Of a DNA stretch of 64,000 nucleotides, positions 8,171 to 17,272 are shown one piece after another; the first letter of the stretch is position 1; the number at the start of each line of letters is the position of its first letter. The position numbers and the translations under genes were made by a program. A model generated the notes under the pieces. The model saw only the letters and a list, made by a program, of their open reading frames with translations, searched no databases and was not told where the DNA came from. The DNA is from Acidaminobacter sp. (GTDB taxonomy: Bacteria > Bacillota > Clostridia > Peptostreptococcales > Acidaminobacteraceae). The stretch spans positions 62,001-126,000 of the forward strand of contig NZ_JAOTSB010000002.1 of assembly GCF_030247605.1 (NCBI RefSeq). The letters are read 5' to 3'.

Positions 8171-9385
8171 ATGGCACCCAAAGTTGCAGGCATGATCACT
8201 GAATACAATCCCTTTCATCTCGGACACCACTATCATATTGCTGAGACTAAGCGGCTTCTGAACGCAGAAGCGGTCGTCGCAGTCATGAGCGGATCTTTCG
8301 TTCAGCGCGGCGAGCCGGCGCTTCTGGACAAATGGTCCAGAGCCTCTGCCGCTGTTGAGGGTGGCGCAGACTTGATTATTGAGCTGCCTGCTCTGTTCGC
8401 AGTATCAAGTGCTGAGTACTTTGCCACTGCTGGTGTTCATCTCCTCAACCAACTGGGGTTGGTAGACATGCTGAGCTTCGGCAGCGAGTGCGGTTCACTT
8501 GAGACGCTGAGAGACTCAGTCAAAGATCTGTCTCATCTTGATGTACGCTGGAAAACTGCCAGAAAGTCACATCCCGAACTCAGTTACCCTGCTCTTAAAG
8601 CCAAATTGCTGACGGATTCCGGTCTCCAATCAGCATCCACACCCAATGATATTCTCGGGATCGAGTACATGAAAGCCATTGAGGCACTTGGCGCTTCACT
8701 CTCCCCGTTTACGCTCCAAAGGGCTGGACATGGCTATCACGACTTGTCACTGGAACAGGAGAACCCTCAAAAAATATACTCAAGTGCGTCTGCGATCCGC
8801 AGCGCTCTTTTAGCCGGCGCACCACTTTCAACAGTTGAAAAGACAGTGCCGGCTCAAACACTGACCGCTTTGGAGAAAGCATCCGGCAATTTCCCTGAAC
8901 AAGGCACAAGATATGAGCTGCTGAAATACAGACTGCTTCTCCACACACCGGACACCCTGTCACAGATTCATGACATGGAGGACGGGCTGCCGGAAAGGAT
9001 ACTTTCAGCAGTTAAAAGCGCTGTGGACTACGAAACCCTGGTGACGGCCATAAAGAGCAAACGGCATACCAGAAGCCGTATTGAAAGAGTGCTTGTCAAG
9101 ATATTGCTGGACATTCCCACGACTATGATTGGTCAAAACCGCGAAACTCTGCCTGCCTATCTTCGTATTTTGGCCTTTAATGAACGCGGCCGACACCTGT
9201 TGAATCAGGCTAAAAAAACAGCGGGGCTGCCGCTTTTGACCCGCATCCGCCCCCAAGATCTGAAAGATCCCGTCACTGGACCACAACTCCTGTTTGACAT
9301 AAGAGCGACCGACCTTAGAGAAATACTGTGCGGTCGAAATGTTTATGCCCAGGATTTGACGCGGCCACCCGTCTATGTTAAATAG
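8171..9385 (+). CDS. tmcAL: tRNA(Met) cytidine acetate ligase TmcAL
   Basis: Nucleotidyltransferase-fold enzyme (HIGH_NTase1, Bacillus YlbM family) that forms N4-acetylcytidine at C34 of elongator tRNA(Met), using acetate and ATP. The N-terminus contains EYNPFHLGHHYH, the nucleotidyltransferase signature, followed by MSGSFVQRGEPA. 404 residues is family length. I start at the ATG at 8171 with GGGAGG five bases upstream rather than at an ATG 17 codons earlier that has no ribosome binding site. It is divergent from ackA, whose product is the acetate it consumes. A bidirectional terminator follows. Confidence 0.92.
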   Translation: MAPKVAGMITEYNPFHLGHHYHIAETKRLLNAEAVVAVMSGSFVQRGEPALLDKWSRASAAVEGGADLIIELPALFAVSSAEYFATAGVHLLNQLGLVDMLSFGSECGSLETLRDSVKDLSHLDVRWKTARKSHPELSYPALKAKLLTDSGLQSASTPNDILGIEYMKAIEALGASLSPFTLQRAGHGYHDLSLEQENPQKIYSSASAIRSALLAGAPLSTVEKTVPAQTLTALEKASGNFPEQGTRYELLKYRLLLHTPDTLSQIHDMEDGLPERILSAVKSAVDYETLVTAIKSKRHTRSRIERVLVKILLDIPTTMIGQNRETLPAYLRILAFNERGRHLLNQAKKTAGLPLLTRIRPQDLKDPVTGPQLLFDIRATDLREILCGRNVYAQDLTRPPVYVK

Positions 9386-9435
9386 CTTTCAGCAGGCATC
9401 ATGAAAGACTCAAACATTCATAAGATGTGCTGCAC

Positions 9436-9504
9436 AAAAAAGGGAAAATGAAATCAAGCGAAAAACCGGTAAACCGTTTTTCACTTGACCATTTTCCCTT
9501 TTTT
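9436..9504. terminator. Large bidirectional terminator
   Basis: Long foldback with outer arms A6-GGG-AAAAT and ATTTT-CCC-T6, and inner arms around CGGT/ACCG, giving a U-run on both strands. It separates tmcAL (plus) from the coiled-coil gene (minus). The remaining 87 bases to 9591 show nothing I recognise. Confidence 0.85.
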
Positions 9505-9591
9505 AATTCATAGATTTTGCCTGGGGTGCAGCAGTTCACAATTGACGCCACGCAGCAAAAATTTCAGAAGCGATCTTGCCAAAGCATATGT

Positions 9592-10125
9592 CTATTTATA
9601 ATCTTCGAGTTCTCTTAAATTTTTGCGCAGAGTATCCAGGACATCATTGACTTCGCTGGTAGCCCTACTCATCATGTCGTGGACATACTCAAAAGCATCC
9701 TCTTTCATGTTAGACGAAAACTGTGTCGCTTCCTGAACAATTTTGTCCGCTTTCTCCCTGGCCTGGCGTACAATCTCATGCTCGTCGATCATCAGCTTGC
9801 GCTTCAGCTCTGCCTCATCCAGCAGCCGCTCTTCCTCTTCGCGAATACTGTCAATGGCTCTTCGCTCTTCACGCTGCGCATTAGCGAGCAACGCATCCGC
9901 GCTTCTCTGGGCTTCCTCGAGAATTTGATTTTTTTGAGATTTAATCCACTTGACATGCTGGTACTCCTCCGGAAGCAAAATGTGGATTTCCCTTAGAATT
10001 TCGAGTAATTCTTCCCGGTCTGCCATTATTTTTCCCGTCAGAGGTACATTGGTGGCATTTTCAATTTTGTTTTCAAATTCTTCAAGAAGATCCAAAACTT
10101 TTAATTCAAGATGATTGGACGACAT
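9592..10125 (-). CDS. Coiled-coil protein of unknown function downstream of coaD
   Basis: 177 residues, mostly charged heptad-like helix: about residues 65-150 are rich in E, R, A and K (for example EEAQRSADALLANAQREERR), with no membrane segment or catalytic motif. It resembles proteins often annotated simply as 'ATPase' or V-type ATP synthase-like coiled coils next to coaD in clostridia, and the helix pattern is also like DivIVA-family scaffolds. No nucleotide-binding loop is visible, so the ATPase label is doubtful. GGAGG lies before the ATG. It follows coaD by 14 bases and is probably co-transcribed. Confidence 0.75.
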   Translation of the reverse strand: MSSNHLELKVLDLLEEFENKIENATNVPLTGKIMADREELLEILREIHILLPEEYQHVKWIKSQKNQILEEAQRSADALLANAQREERRAIDSIREEEERLLDEAELKRKLMIDEHEIVRQAREKADKIVQEATQFSSNMKEDAFEYVHDMMSRATSEVNDVLDTLRKNLRELEDYK

Positions 10126-10139
10126 GGGTGTACTCCTCC

Positions 10140-10616
10140 TTATCTCAATCTATGCTGCATATATGCCAAAACATGGTCAGGGACTAACCCCTTAATGTCA
10201 CCGTTAAACCTGAAGACTTCCTTGACCAAACTGGAGCTCAAATAAGAATAGTGGACGTCCGTCATTAAAAAGACGGTTTCTGTGCCCTCTCCAAGATGTC
10301 TGTTCATTGCCGCCATCTGAAATTCCGCTTCGAAATCCGAAATGGCTCTCAACCCTTTAATAATCACATCTATTTGGTTGGACTTCACATAATCTACCAA
10401 CAACCCTTGAAAATGCGCAACCCGAACATTGCCAAAGGGCTTAACTGCTTCCTCAATCAGAGAAACGCGCTCCTCTGCTGTAAACATGGGGCTTTTGCTG
10501 CTGTTGCTGAGTACGCCTACGACGACCTCATCAAAAAGCCTGGAAGCACGTTCGATGACATCCAAATGTCCGTTTGTAATGGGATCAAAGCTACCCGGGT
10601 AAATTGCTATTGTCAT
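10140..10616 (-). CDS. coaD: Phosphopantetheine adenylyltransferase
   Basis: Fourth step of coenzyme A synthesis: makes dephospho-CoA from 4'-phosphopantetheine and ATP. 158 residues with YPGSFDPITNGHLDVI at the N-terminus (TNGH nucleotidyltransferase motif) and YLSSSLVKE near residue 128. The ATG is preceded by GGAGG seven bases upstream, inside the end of rsmD, so the two genes overlap by 26 bases. The coaBC gene at 27195 supplies earlier steps. Confidence 0.97.
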   Translation of the reverse strand: MTIAIYPGSFDPITNGHLDVIERASRLFDEVVVGVLSNSSKSPMFTAEERVSLIEEAVKPFGNVRVAHFQGLLVDYVKSNQIDVIIKGLRAISDFEAEFQMAAMNRHLGEGTETVFLMTDVHYSYLSSSLVKEVFRFNGDIKGLVPDHVLAYMQHRLR

Positions 10617-11163
10617 TCATGTGCCTCCTGTATAAGGATAGCGCTGTGATGCCATAATGTCTTGACTTTAAAAAGCTGTAGCCGCTGACAGTCTCCGGCA
10701 GCGCTCTGGAAGCAGGGTGCTCAATGACGACAATGGCATCCTCAGACAACAGATTAAATAGGTCAAGCTTTTCAAGCACCAGCGTTTCCAAAGCTGCGTT
10801 GTAAGGTGGATCCACAAAGACAAGGTCAAACTCAGAATTTTCAAGTTGAGACAAAGCGGCCATCCAATCCTGTGTCAGAATTTTGGCGGCATCCTGAAAC
10901 TTTGCCCGTTCCAAATTTCGTGCTATGACGCGAGCGCTCGCTCGGCTCTGATCCACGAAAACGACATGTTCCGCACCACGACTCAGCGATTCTATGCCCA
11001 GCGCGCCTGACCCGCCAAACAGGTCCAGTACTTTTGAGCCCTGGATTTCAAATTGAATCAGGTTGAACAGCGCCTCTTTGACGCGATCTGTTGTAGGTCT
11101 GGTTTCAAGGCCTTCAAGCGCTTCCAGCTTCAATCCTCTTTTCGAACCGGCGATGACCCTCAT
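10591..11163 (-). CDS. rsmD: 16S rRNA (guanine-N2)-methyltransferase RsmD
   Basis: SAM-dependent methyltransferase for G966 of 16S rRNA (E. coli numbering). 190 residues: RVIAGSKRGLKL at the start, the conserved RPTTDRVKEALFN segment, the SAM motif VLDLFGGSGALGIE and the catalytic FVDPPY. AGGTGG precedes the ATG. Overlap with coaD is the common rsmD-coaD pairing. Confidence 0.95.
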   Translation of the reverse strand: MRVIAGSKRGLKLEALEGLETRPTTDRVKEALFNLIQFEIQGSKVLDLFGGSGALGIESLSRGAEHVVFVDQSRASARVIARNLERAKFQDAAKILTQDWMAALSQLENSEFDLVFVDPPYNAALETLVLEKLDLFNLLSEDAIVVIEHPASRALPETVSGYSFLKSRHYGITALSLYRRHMNDNSNLPG

Positions 11164-11256
11164 ATTTCCACCTTCTTATCGAATTCTATCATAAAAAAGG
11201 CGCTTTTCATACCAAATGTCATTTTTTTGAAATGTCAGCTCTCTTATTAGTATAAT

Positions 11257-13308
11257 CTAAATCGAAAAGCTTTCAAAGACTTCATGACGTCGGCGCCTTA
11301 AAAGTTCAATTTCATCCTGTTCCAACTGCTTGGTGTTCTCTCTTTGCAGCAAGTCGACCACTTCCTTCTGACAAAGGGCCAATATGTCGAGATGACGGGA
11401 CAGATCCGCGAGCTTTAGCGGTGGAAGTCCGTGCTGCCGCGTTCCGAAAAATTCCCCCGGTCCACGAAGTTTCAGATCCCAATCCGCGATTTCAAAGCCA
11501 TCCTGAGTCTCCACCATTTTTTTGATCCGCTGTTTAGCCACTTCTCCAGGTCGATCTGCAACAAGATAGCAATAAGAGGCATGTTCGCCTCTGCCGACCC
11601 GTCCTCTGAGCTGGTGCAGCTGGCTTAGGCCAAATCTGTCGCAGTCCATAACGACCATGACGGAAGCATTGGGTACGTTTATACCGACCTCAATGACAGT
11701 GGTTGAGACGAGCAGGTCAAGGTGACCATCGGCAAAAGCAGTCATCACTTGGTTTTTTTCTGAAGACTTCATTTTACCATGTACCAGGCCTACACGACGA
11801 TGCCTGAATGCCCCTGAACGGAGGTCTTCGAAAAGGGACTGGGCGGACTGCAGTCCAGCGCTGCCCTCACTGTCCTCCACAAGGGGACAGACCATATAAG
11901 CCTGGCGTCCGGTCTCGATCAGCTGGTCCACTTTCAGGCACAGTCTCTGAAACTGCTTTTTCTGGACGTAGATCGTCTCAATAGGCTTTCTGCCTGCCGG
12001 AAGCTCCTGCAGCAAGGAGACATCCACATCTCCGTAAAGCACCAGCGACAAGGTTCGCGGAATCGGGGTCGCGGTCATAATCAAAACATCAGGACTTAAG
12101 CCTTTTTCCTCAAGGCGGTTTCGCTGGCGAACGCCAAAGCGATGCTGCTCATCCGTAATCACCAGACCGAGGCGGTCAAACACCACCTCTTCCTCGAGCA
12201 GTGCATGGGTGCCAATGATCCAGTCAGTCGCCCCGACGGACATCCCTTCCCGCAGTTTTTTCTTGTGCTTCGACGCGGAGGTTAGAAGCGCCATACGGTC
12301 AACAGATTCCGGAAAAAGCCTTTTCATGGCTTCAAAGTGCTGGGCGGCAAGCAGTTCCGTCGGTGCCATCAAAACGCTCTGATAGCCATTCCGGGCGGCA
12401 AGCGCCATAGCAGCAAAAGCCACTGCAGTTTTACCGGAGCCAACATCCCCCTGCAGAAGGCGATACATGACTTTGTCTTTTGACATGTCCGTGTAAATAT
12501 CCATTATTGCACTGTGCTGCGCCTCAGTCAGCCTAAAAGGCAAGACCCGCATATAGTGATCCAGAACATGCTCTGTTCTGAATGCAATGCCCTTGCCACG
12601 CTTGGCGTCCACCCTCAGAAGTGCGAGATTCAGCTGGAGCGACCACAGTTCTTCGAAGACTAGCCTGTATTTTGCCGCTTTATATCTCGCTCTGTCCGTT
12701 GGAAAATGAAGTTCACGGAGTGACGCTTTCAGCCCCGGCATCCTGTGGCGCCTCAGTACAGATTCCGGCAGCGTTTCCTCGAGTTCAGGCAGCACGGTGT
12801 CCAGTGCCTCCCGTATCAGCGCGGCCATATCCCGCTGGGTAATGCCTTCTGTCAGCGGATACAGCGGCATGATCACCAGCTGCTGTTCAAGCTGGTCGCT
12901 CTCTCTGAAGATCTCAGGATGAATAAGCGTCACCTGCCTGCCGCTTTTATGGACCTGGCCAAAGGCAGTCAGCGTTTCGCCGGCTGAATATTGCTTCTCG
13001 AGATAAGCCGCATTGAAAAACAGTAATTCAAAGGGCGTCATGTCCTCCAGCATTTGAAACCGTGTCATGACCCTGCCGCCATTTGATCTCGTGGTCTGAA
13101 TGGATTTTACGATACCGCTGAGCGTTGCAGCATCCCCTTCTGCAACCTCGTGTACGCGGCGTCTGTTGGATTTATCCGCATAGCCTCTGGGATAGTGAAA
13201 GAGCATATCTTTGAGGCTGTTGATCCCAAGGCGGGCAAGGGCAGTTTTCTTTTTGATGCCAATCCCTTTCACCCTGGTCAAGTCCGAATGGGTATGCATG
13301 TCTGCCAT
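11257..13308 (-). CDS. recG: ATP-dependent DNA helicase RecG
   Basis: Remodels stalled replication forks and branched DNA. An N-terminal wedge (OB-fold) region is followed by two helicase domains: Walker A GDVGSGKT, DEQH box (ITDEQHRFG), TATPIPRT, and QLRGRVGRG near the C-terminus. About 683 residues. The start is uncertain: ATG at 13308 has GAGGTGA close upstream, ATG at 13299 has the same site at a longer spacing, and a GTG at 13347 would include a 16-base palindrome (13330-13345). It follows fakA after a hairpin. Confidence 0.96.
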   Translation of the reverse strand: MADMHTHSDLTRVKGIGIKKKTALARLGINSLKDMLFHYPRGYADKSNRRRVHEVAEGDAATLSGIVKSIQTTRSNGGRVMTRFQMLEDMTPFELLFFNAAYLEKQYSAGETLTAFGQVHKSGRQVTLIHPEIFRESDQLEQQLVIMPLYPLTEGITQRDMAALIREALDTVLPELEETLPESVLRRHRMPGLKASLRELHFPTDRARYKAAKYRLVFEELWSLQLNLALLRVDAKRGKGIAFRTEHVLDHYMRVLPFRLTEAQHSAIMDIYTDMSKDKVMYRLLQGDVGSGKTAVAFAAMALAARNGYQSVLMAPTELLAAQHFEAMKRLFPESVDRMALLTSASKHKKKLREGMSVGATDWIIGTHALLEEEVVFDRLGLVITDEQHRFGVRQRNRLEEKGLSPDVLIMTATPIPRTLSLVLYGDVDVSLLQELPAGRKPIETIYVQKKQFQRLCLKVDQLIETGRQAYMVCPLVEDSEGSAGLQSAQSLFEDLRSGAFRHRRVGLVHGKMKSSEKNQVMTAFADGHLDLLVSTTVIEVGINVPNASVMVVMDCDRFGLSQLHQLRGRVGRGEHASYCYLVADRPGEVAKQRIKKMVETQDGFEIADWDLKLRGPGEFFGTRQHGLPPLKLADLSRHLDILALCQKEVVDLLQRENTKQLEQDEIELLRRRRHEVFESFSI

Positions 13309-13368
13309 GTCACCTCGCCTGAGTTTACTGATTCCTCGAGGAATCACCCAATTTCTTGCAAATAATTA

Positions 13369-13396
13369 CAAGAGACCGGCTTGAACCGGTCTCTTG
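13369..13396 (-). terminator. Hairpin between fakA and recG
   Basis: Perfect 11-base arms CAAGAGACCGG (13369-13379) and CCGGTCTCTTG (13386-13396) with a six-base loop, directly after the fakA stop. The minus-strand sequence after it (TAATTATTTG) is a weak U-tract, so it may attenuate rather than fully stop transcription. Confidence 0.65.
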
Positions 13397-13402
13397 ACGG
13401 CA

Positions 13403-15103
13403 TTACTCCACTGAAATGACATAATAGTACAAAGGCTGTCCGCCGTGATGAAGTTCCAGATCCAGGTCCCCGTGCTGTGCGCCAATTTTTTCAATTAGAA
13501 CTTCCGCGTCCGCTTCAGCGACCTCGGCCCCATAGTAAACCGTCACTATGGACGCGTCCTCATCCAGTAGTTTCTCAAGGGCGTCCAGCGCTACCGCTTC
13601 AATATTCTGGCCCACGGAAACGATCTTCCCGTCACCCACACCCAGGATATCATCCTTTTTGATCTCGATGTCGCCATACTGAGTATCCCTGACTGAATAA
13701 GTCACTTGAAGGGTCTTGACATTGTCAATGGCTTTCGACATAGCCGATTCATTGTCTTCAGGCGCCTTCTCCGAATCGAATTCAATCAGCGTCGCGATGC
13801 CCTGAGGAATCGACTTTGAAGGAATGACCGTCATAGGCAGGCTGGAAACCTCTTTGGCCTGATTGGCCGCCAGGATGATATTGCTGTTGTTCGGAAGAAT
13901 GATCAAGTGCTCGGCGTGACATTCCTGCGCCGCTTTGAGAAAATCCTCCGTGCTTGGGTTCATGGTCTGACCGCCTTCGACGATCACATCAACGCCAAGA
14001 TCTCTGAAAATCTTGCTGAAGCCTTCGCCCATAGCGACCGCTATAATCCCGTAGGCTTTCTTATCCTGAGCTTCTTGAGCTTTTGCCGATGGCTGCGTCT
14101 CCACAGAACCCTGCGCTGCATTCGCCACTACGCCATCTGCACTGTCTGATCCCGTTCCCAGACCGGCACCATGAGTCAGATTGGAATGCTGCTCCCGCAT
14201 ATTTTCAATTTTAACCGTGATCAACGGTCCATATTTCAATGCTTTTTCAAGAGCCATACCGGGATTGTCCGTGTGAATGTGGACCTTTACCAGCGACTCA
14301 TCCTGAACAAAGACCATGCTGTCGCCCAACTTCTGAATTTCAGAGCGCAGAACCGGCACATCATCCCGGAGTGTCTCGATAATAAACTCAGTACAATAGC
14401 TAAAGGTGATCATTTCCGGTTCCAGCGCAGCGCCGGCCGCCTTCAGCACGTTTTCGCTTCTTTCGACCTGAATTTCCACTTCCTTGCCAAGGATGGCATC
14501 CAAAAATCCAAGGAGAATAAAAACCAGGCCTTTGCCGCCGGCATCCACAACGCCTGCCGCTTTTAAGACAGGAAGGTAATCCGGCGTCCGCTCCAGAGTT
14601 TCCTCAGAGCGCTTGATCAGATTTTCCAGGAGCTCCTGGACAGGTACTGCCTGTTCCGTATAATCCATACCATGCTCCGCTGTCTTTCGAATCACGGTGA
14701 GGATCGTCCCCTCAACAGGTTTCATGACGGCCTTATAGGCAGTATCTGAGGCATCCTTGAGGGCATGGGCAAAGTCAATGGAGTTCAGAGTCTGTTTATC
14801 CTGACAGCCCTTTGCAAAGCCCCTGAAAATTTGGGACAGAATGACGCCCGAGTTTCCTCTGGCACCCATCAGAGAGCCCTTCGACATGGCTTTGGCGACG
14901 ATCTCAACTGAGACCTCACCTTCGTGCTTCGCAATTTCGCTCAGCGCGGCATTCATGGTCAGCGACATATTGGTGCCTGTGTCTCCGTCAGGAACCGGAA
15001 AGACGTTCAGAGAATCGACCAGGTTCTTGTTTTTATTCAATGTTGCGGCAGCCTGCTTGAACATCTTGGACAGCAGCACACCGTCAATTTTCATAATATC
15101 CAA
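13403..15103 (-). CDS. fakA: Fatty acid kinase ATP-binding subunit (DAK2 family, YloV/FakA)
   Basis: Phosphorylates fatty acids bound to a FakB (DegV-family) partner, yielding acyl-phosphate that feeds PlsY. The N-terminal DhaL-like domain (about residues 1-200) carries VPDGDTGTNM and GARGNSGVI for Mg-ATP; the C-terminal half is the DAK-associated domain seen in YloV. 566 residues. The TTG start has GGGAGGG seven bases upstream. It follows asp23 by 18 bases, as in Bacillus (yloU-yloV). No FakB/DegV gene lies in the window. Confidence 0.92.
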   Translation of the reverse strand: MDIMKIDGVLLSKMFKQAAATLNKNKNLVDSLNVFPVPDGDTGTNMSLTMNAALSEIAKHEGEVSVEIVAKAMSKGSLMGARGNSGVILSQIFRGFAKGCQDKQTLNSIDFAHALKDASDTAYKAVMKPVEGTILTVIRKTAEHGMDYTEQAVPVQELLENLIKRSEETLERTPDYLPVLKAAGVVDAGGKGLVFILLGFLDAILGKEVEIQVERSENVLKAAGAALEPEMITFSYCTEFIIETLRDDVPVLRSEIQKLGDSMVFVQDESLVKVHIHTDNPGMALEKALKYGPLITVKIENMREQHSNLTHGAGLGTGSDSADGVVANAAQGSVETQPSAKAQEAQDKKAYGIIAVAMGEGFSKIFRDLGVDVIVEGGQTMNPSTEDFLKAAQECHAEHLIILPNNSNIILAANQAKEVSSLPMTVIPSKSIPQGIATLIEFDSEKAPEDNESAMSKAIDNVKTLQVTYSVRDTQYGDIEIKKDDILGVGDGKIVSVGQNIEAVALDALEKLLDEDASIVTVYYGAEVAEADAEVLIEKIGAQHGDLDLELHHGGQPLYYYVISVE

Positions 15104-15121
15104 AGGTCATCCCTCCCAAAA

Positions 15122-15478
15122 TCAGGCTTGAACCCTGACCCCTTCAATATTCAGATTCACTTTCAGGACTTTGAGGCCCGTTTGGTTCTCGACACTGTAC
15201 TTCACGCGTTCGATTATGTTTTGGGCGACCACGGAAATTTTGGTTCCAAATTGAACGATGACAAACAGATCGATCACGATGCCGTCTTCCTCTGAATGAA
15301 TCCGAACACCCTTAGAGAGATTTTCTTTTTTCAGCAGATTGGCAATCCCGCCTGTAGTGTTGCGCGATGCCATACCCACCAGGCCGTAGCATTCAATGGC
15401 TGCCGCGCCCGCAATCGTGGCAATGACGTCGTTATTAATGAAAACTGCACCATGTGCGTTTTCTACTTTTATGGTCAT
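15122..15478 (-). CDS. Asp23/Gls24 family envelope stress protein (YloU)
   Basis: 118-residue Asp23-family protein; members are membrane-associated or cytosolic envelope stress proteins of poorly defined mechanism. The central IAGAAAIECYGLVGMASR and the later VRVHSEEDGIVIDLFV-like region are typical. GGGGAGG lies seven bases before the ATG, with a good promoter upstream. The pairing with fakA is conserved in Firmicutes. Confidence 0.9.
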   Translation of the reverse strand: MTIKVENAHGAVFINNDVIATIAGAAAIECYGLVGMASRNTTGGIANLLKKENLSKGVRIHSEEDGIVIDLFVIVQFGTKISVVAQNIIERVKYSVENQTGLKVLKVNLNIEGVRVQA

Positions 15479-15510
15479 ATTGGTTCCTCCCCTTTAACAA
15501 TCCATATTGA

Positions 15511-15539
15511 TTTTACTATGATTAGAGTAGTGTGACAAC
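15511..15539 (-). promoter_or_regulatory. asp23-fakA promoter
   Basis: Minus-strand TTGTCA (15534-15539) and TAAAAT (15511-15516) with a 17-base spacer, 33 bases before the asp23 start. It lies back to back with the rpmB promoter. Confidence 0.75.
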
Positions 15540-15580
15540 CTTATCTGTGCCATTATACCCTAATTTCCTTCAAGATTAAC

Positions 15581-15609
15581 TTGCAAACACAGAAATGATC
15601 TGTTAGAAT
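15581..15609 (+). promoter_or_regulatory. rpmB promoter
   Basis: Plus-strand TTGCAA (15581-15586) and TAGAAT (15604-15609) with a 17-base spacer, about 40 bases before the rpmB start. Confidence 0.75.
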
Positions 15610-15649
15610 AAATTTGCTTATGTGTTATTTGTTTTAGGGAGGTGTAACA

Positions 15650-15841
15650 ATGGCAAGAGTATGCGAAGTGTGCGGAAAAGGCAAGGTCAGCGGCAATAAT
15701 GTCAGCCATGCCAACAACCATACAAGAAGAACTTGGGCGCCGAACCTCAGACGCGTGAAAGCGGTCGTTGACGGTTCACCAAAGAGACTGATGGTCTGTA
15801 CAAGATGCCTGCGTTCAGGTAATGTTGTTCGCGCTATCTAA
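15650..15841 (+). CDS. rpmB: Ribosomal protein bL28
   Basis: 63-residue large-subunit protein with two CxxC pairs (Cys5/Cys8 and Cys50/Cys53), the zinc-binding form. GGGAGG precedes the ATG. It is a single-gene plus-strand unit between asp23 and thiN, the position it holds in Bacillus, with its own promoter and terminator. Confidence 0.97.
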   Translation: MARVCEVCGKGKVSGNNVSHANNHTRRTWAPNLRRVKAVVDGSPKRLMVCTRCLRSGNVVRAI

Positions 15842-15854
15842 TTGGATCTGCCTT

Positions 15855-15889
15855 AAAGTCTGCCCCAATTTGCTGTGGCGGACTTTTTT
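15855..15889 (+). terminator. rpmB terminator
   Basis: Ten-pair stem AAAGTCTGCC (15855-15864) and GGCGGACTTT (15877-15886), one U-G pair, followed by a U-run to 15889. Confidence 0.88.
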
Positions 15890-15932
15890 GCTTTATTAAA
15901 AGGCAAGGCCAAAAAGTGAAAAATGAGAAATG

Positions 15933-15962
15933 AGCCCGACTTCAGAGTATGAAGTTCGGGCT
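15933..15962 (-). terminator. Hairpin after thiN
   Basis: Arms AGCCCGACTTCA and TGAAGT(T)CGGGCT with one bulged base, just after the thiN stop. On the minus strand it is followed by T-rich sequence (CATTTCTCATTTTT). Likely the end of the prpC-to-thiN transcript. Confidence 0.65.
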
Positions 15963-15966
15963 TTTC

Positions 15967-16623
15967 TTATGCCCTGTCCCTGCACTGCATCAAAAAAACT
16001 TTTCCGCTGTGAAGTGTCACAAAACCCTCATTTTCCTTCAGTCGGTTGCTGACACCCAAGGTCCCTGCGCGCCGGAGGATCAGTTTCTCACCGTCATACT
16101 CAAATCCGCGCAGTGTCACTTCTGCCGTTTCATCCAAGGACAGCACCGAAACATTGAATCCGTCTTTTCGCGCCACTCTATAGGTCCCAGGAAACAGCCG
16201 CTCGACTTCATTGTCAGGATCGAGCGCGCGAATCCGGGGACTTTTTTGTTCCAAACTGCCAAGCAGCATCAAATTGGCATAAGTGTGATCCATTCGGTTC
16301 CCAAAGGCCCCATAGAGGTCAATGATAGCTTCCTTTTCACTTGAACAGCTGAGCTCAACAGCTTTTTGAAGTGCCAGCTCAGTATCCGTCCAGTCCTTGA
16401 CGGACGAAAAAGTCAGAATCTCAGCCTCCGGATAGCGGGTCTCAATGGCCTGATCCCCTCTATAGGAGTCAAAATCTCCAATGATCAGATCCGGAGTGAG
16501 CCCTAAGGCTTCAGTGGCTTCCAGTCCCCTGTCCACCGCCAGGAGGAGGTCATAGCGGCTCAGCTGAGCTTTCAGCCAGCTTAAATCCTCAATCAGCCCT
16601 CCGGTAACAATCGCGATTTTCAT
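15967..16623 (-). CDS. thiN: Thiamine pyrophosphokinase
   Basis: Converts thiamine to thiamine diphosphate. 218 residues with AVDRGLEA, the LIIGDFDS motif near residue 67, a TDTELAL segment and GAFGNRMDH, all typical of ThiN. Its start overlaps the rpe stop by four bases (ATGA). It is the last gene of the block, as in Bacillus. Confidence 0.94.
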   Translation of the reverse strand: MKIAIVTGGLIEDLSWLKAQLSRYDLLLAVDRGLEATEALGLTPDLIIGDFDSYRGDQAIETRYPEAEILTFSSVKDWTDTELALQKAVELSCSSEKEAIIDLYGAFGNRMDHTYANLMLLGSLEQKSPRIRALDPDNEVERLFPGTYRVARKDGFNVSVLSLDETAEVTLRGFEYDGEKLILRRAGTLGVSNRLKENEGFVTLHSGKVFLMQCRDRA

Positions 16624-17270
16624 TGGACCGCATCCCGGAATTTCTGAACCTCCGCCTCAAAATCCGGAGCCCCAAACAGCGCGGAACCGGCCACAATAAC
16701 GTCTGCGCCCGCTTTGACCACCTCGGCCACATTATCAGCCTTGATGCCCCCGTCTACCTCGATCTCCAGATTTAAGCCGCGCTCGACGACCATAGCCCTC
16801 AGCTTTGCGATCTTTTCCAGAGCTTGGGGAATAAACGCCTGTCCGCCAAATCCCGGGTTGACAGACATGATCAGCACCAAATCGAGCTCCGGCAGCAGAT
16901 CCTCCAGAACAGACACCGGCGTTGCAGGGTTCAGCGACACCCCTGCCTTGACCCCCAGGGACTTTATCAGCTGGATCGTCCTGTGAAGGTGAACTGTTGC
17001 TTCCTGGTGCACCGTCAGGATATCCGCCCCGGCTTTGGCGAAGGCTTCGATATACCGTTCCGGATGCTCGATCATCAGGTGGACATCCTTGACCAGGTTT
17101 GTTCGCCCTTTCAAAGCCTCCAGGACCAGTGGGCCGATGGTCAAATTAGGCACAAAATGGCCATCCATGACATCGACATGAAGATAGTCGCAGCCGCTGC
17201 GTTCAATTTTCATTACTTCTTCCTGCAGATTTCCAAAATCCGCGGACAGAATGGACGGTGATAATTTCAA
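16620..17270 (-). CDS. rpe: Ribulose-phosphate 3-epimerase
   Basis: Interconverts ribulose 5-phosphate and xylulose 5-phosphate in the pentose phosphate pathway. 216-residue TIM barrel with [41 protein letters not shown] and EVDGGI motifs, carrying the metal and catalytic residues. The TTG start has GGAGG eight bases upstream. It lies two bases after rsgA. Confidence 0.97.
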   Translation of the reverse strand: MKLSPSILSADFGNLQEEVMKIERSGCDYLHVDVMDGHFVPNLTIGPLVLEALKGRTNLVKDVHLMIEHPERYIEAFAKAGADILTVHQEATVHLHRTIQLIKSLGVKAGVSLNPATPVSVLEDLLPELDLVLIMSVNPGFGGQAFIPQALEKIAKLRAMVVERGLNLEIEVDGGIKADNVAEVVKAGADVIVAGSALFGAPDFEAEVQKFRDAVQ

Positions 17271-17272
17271 GT

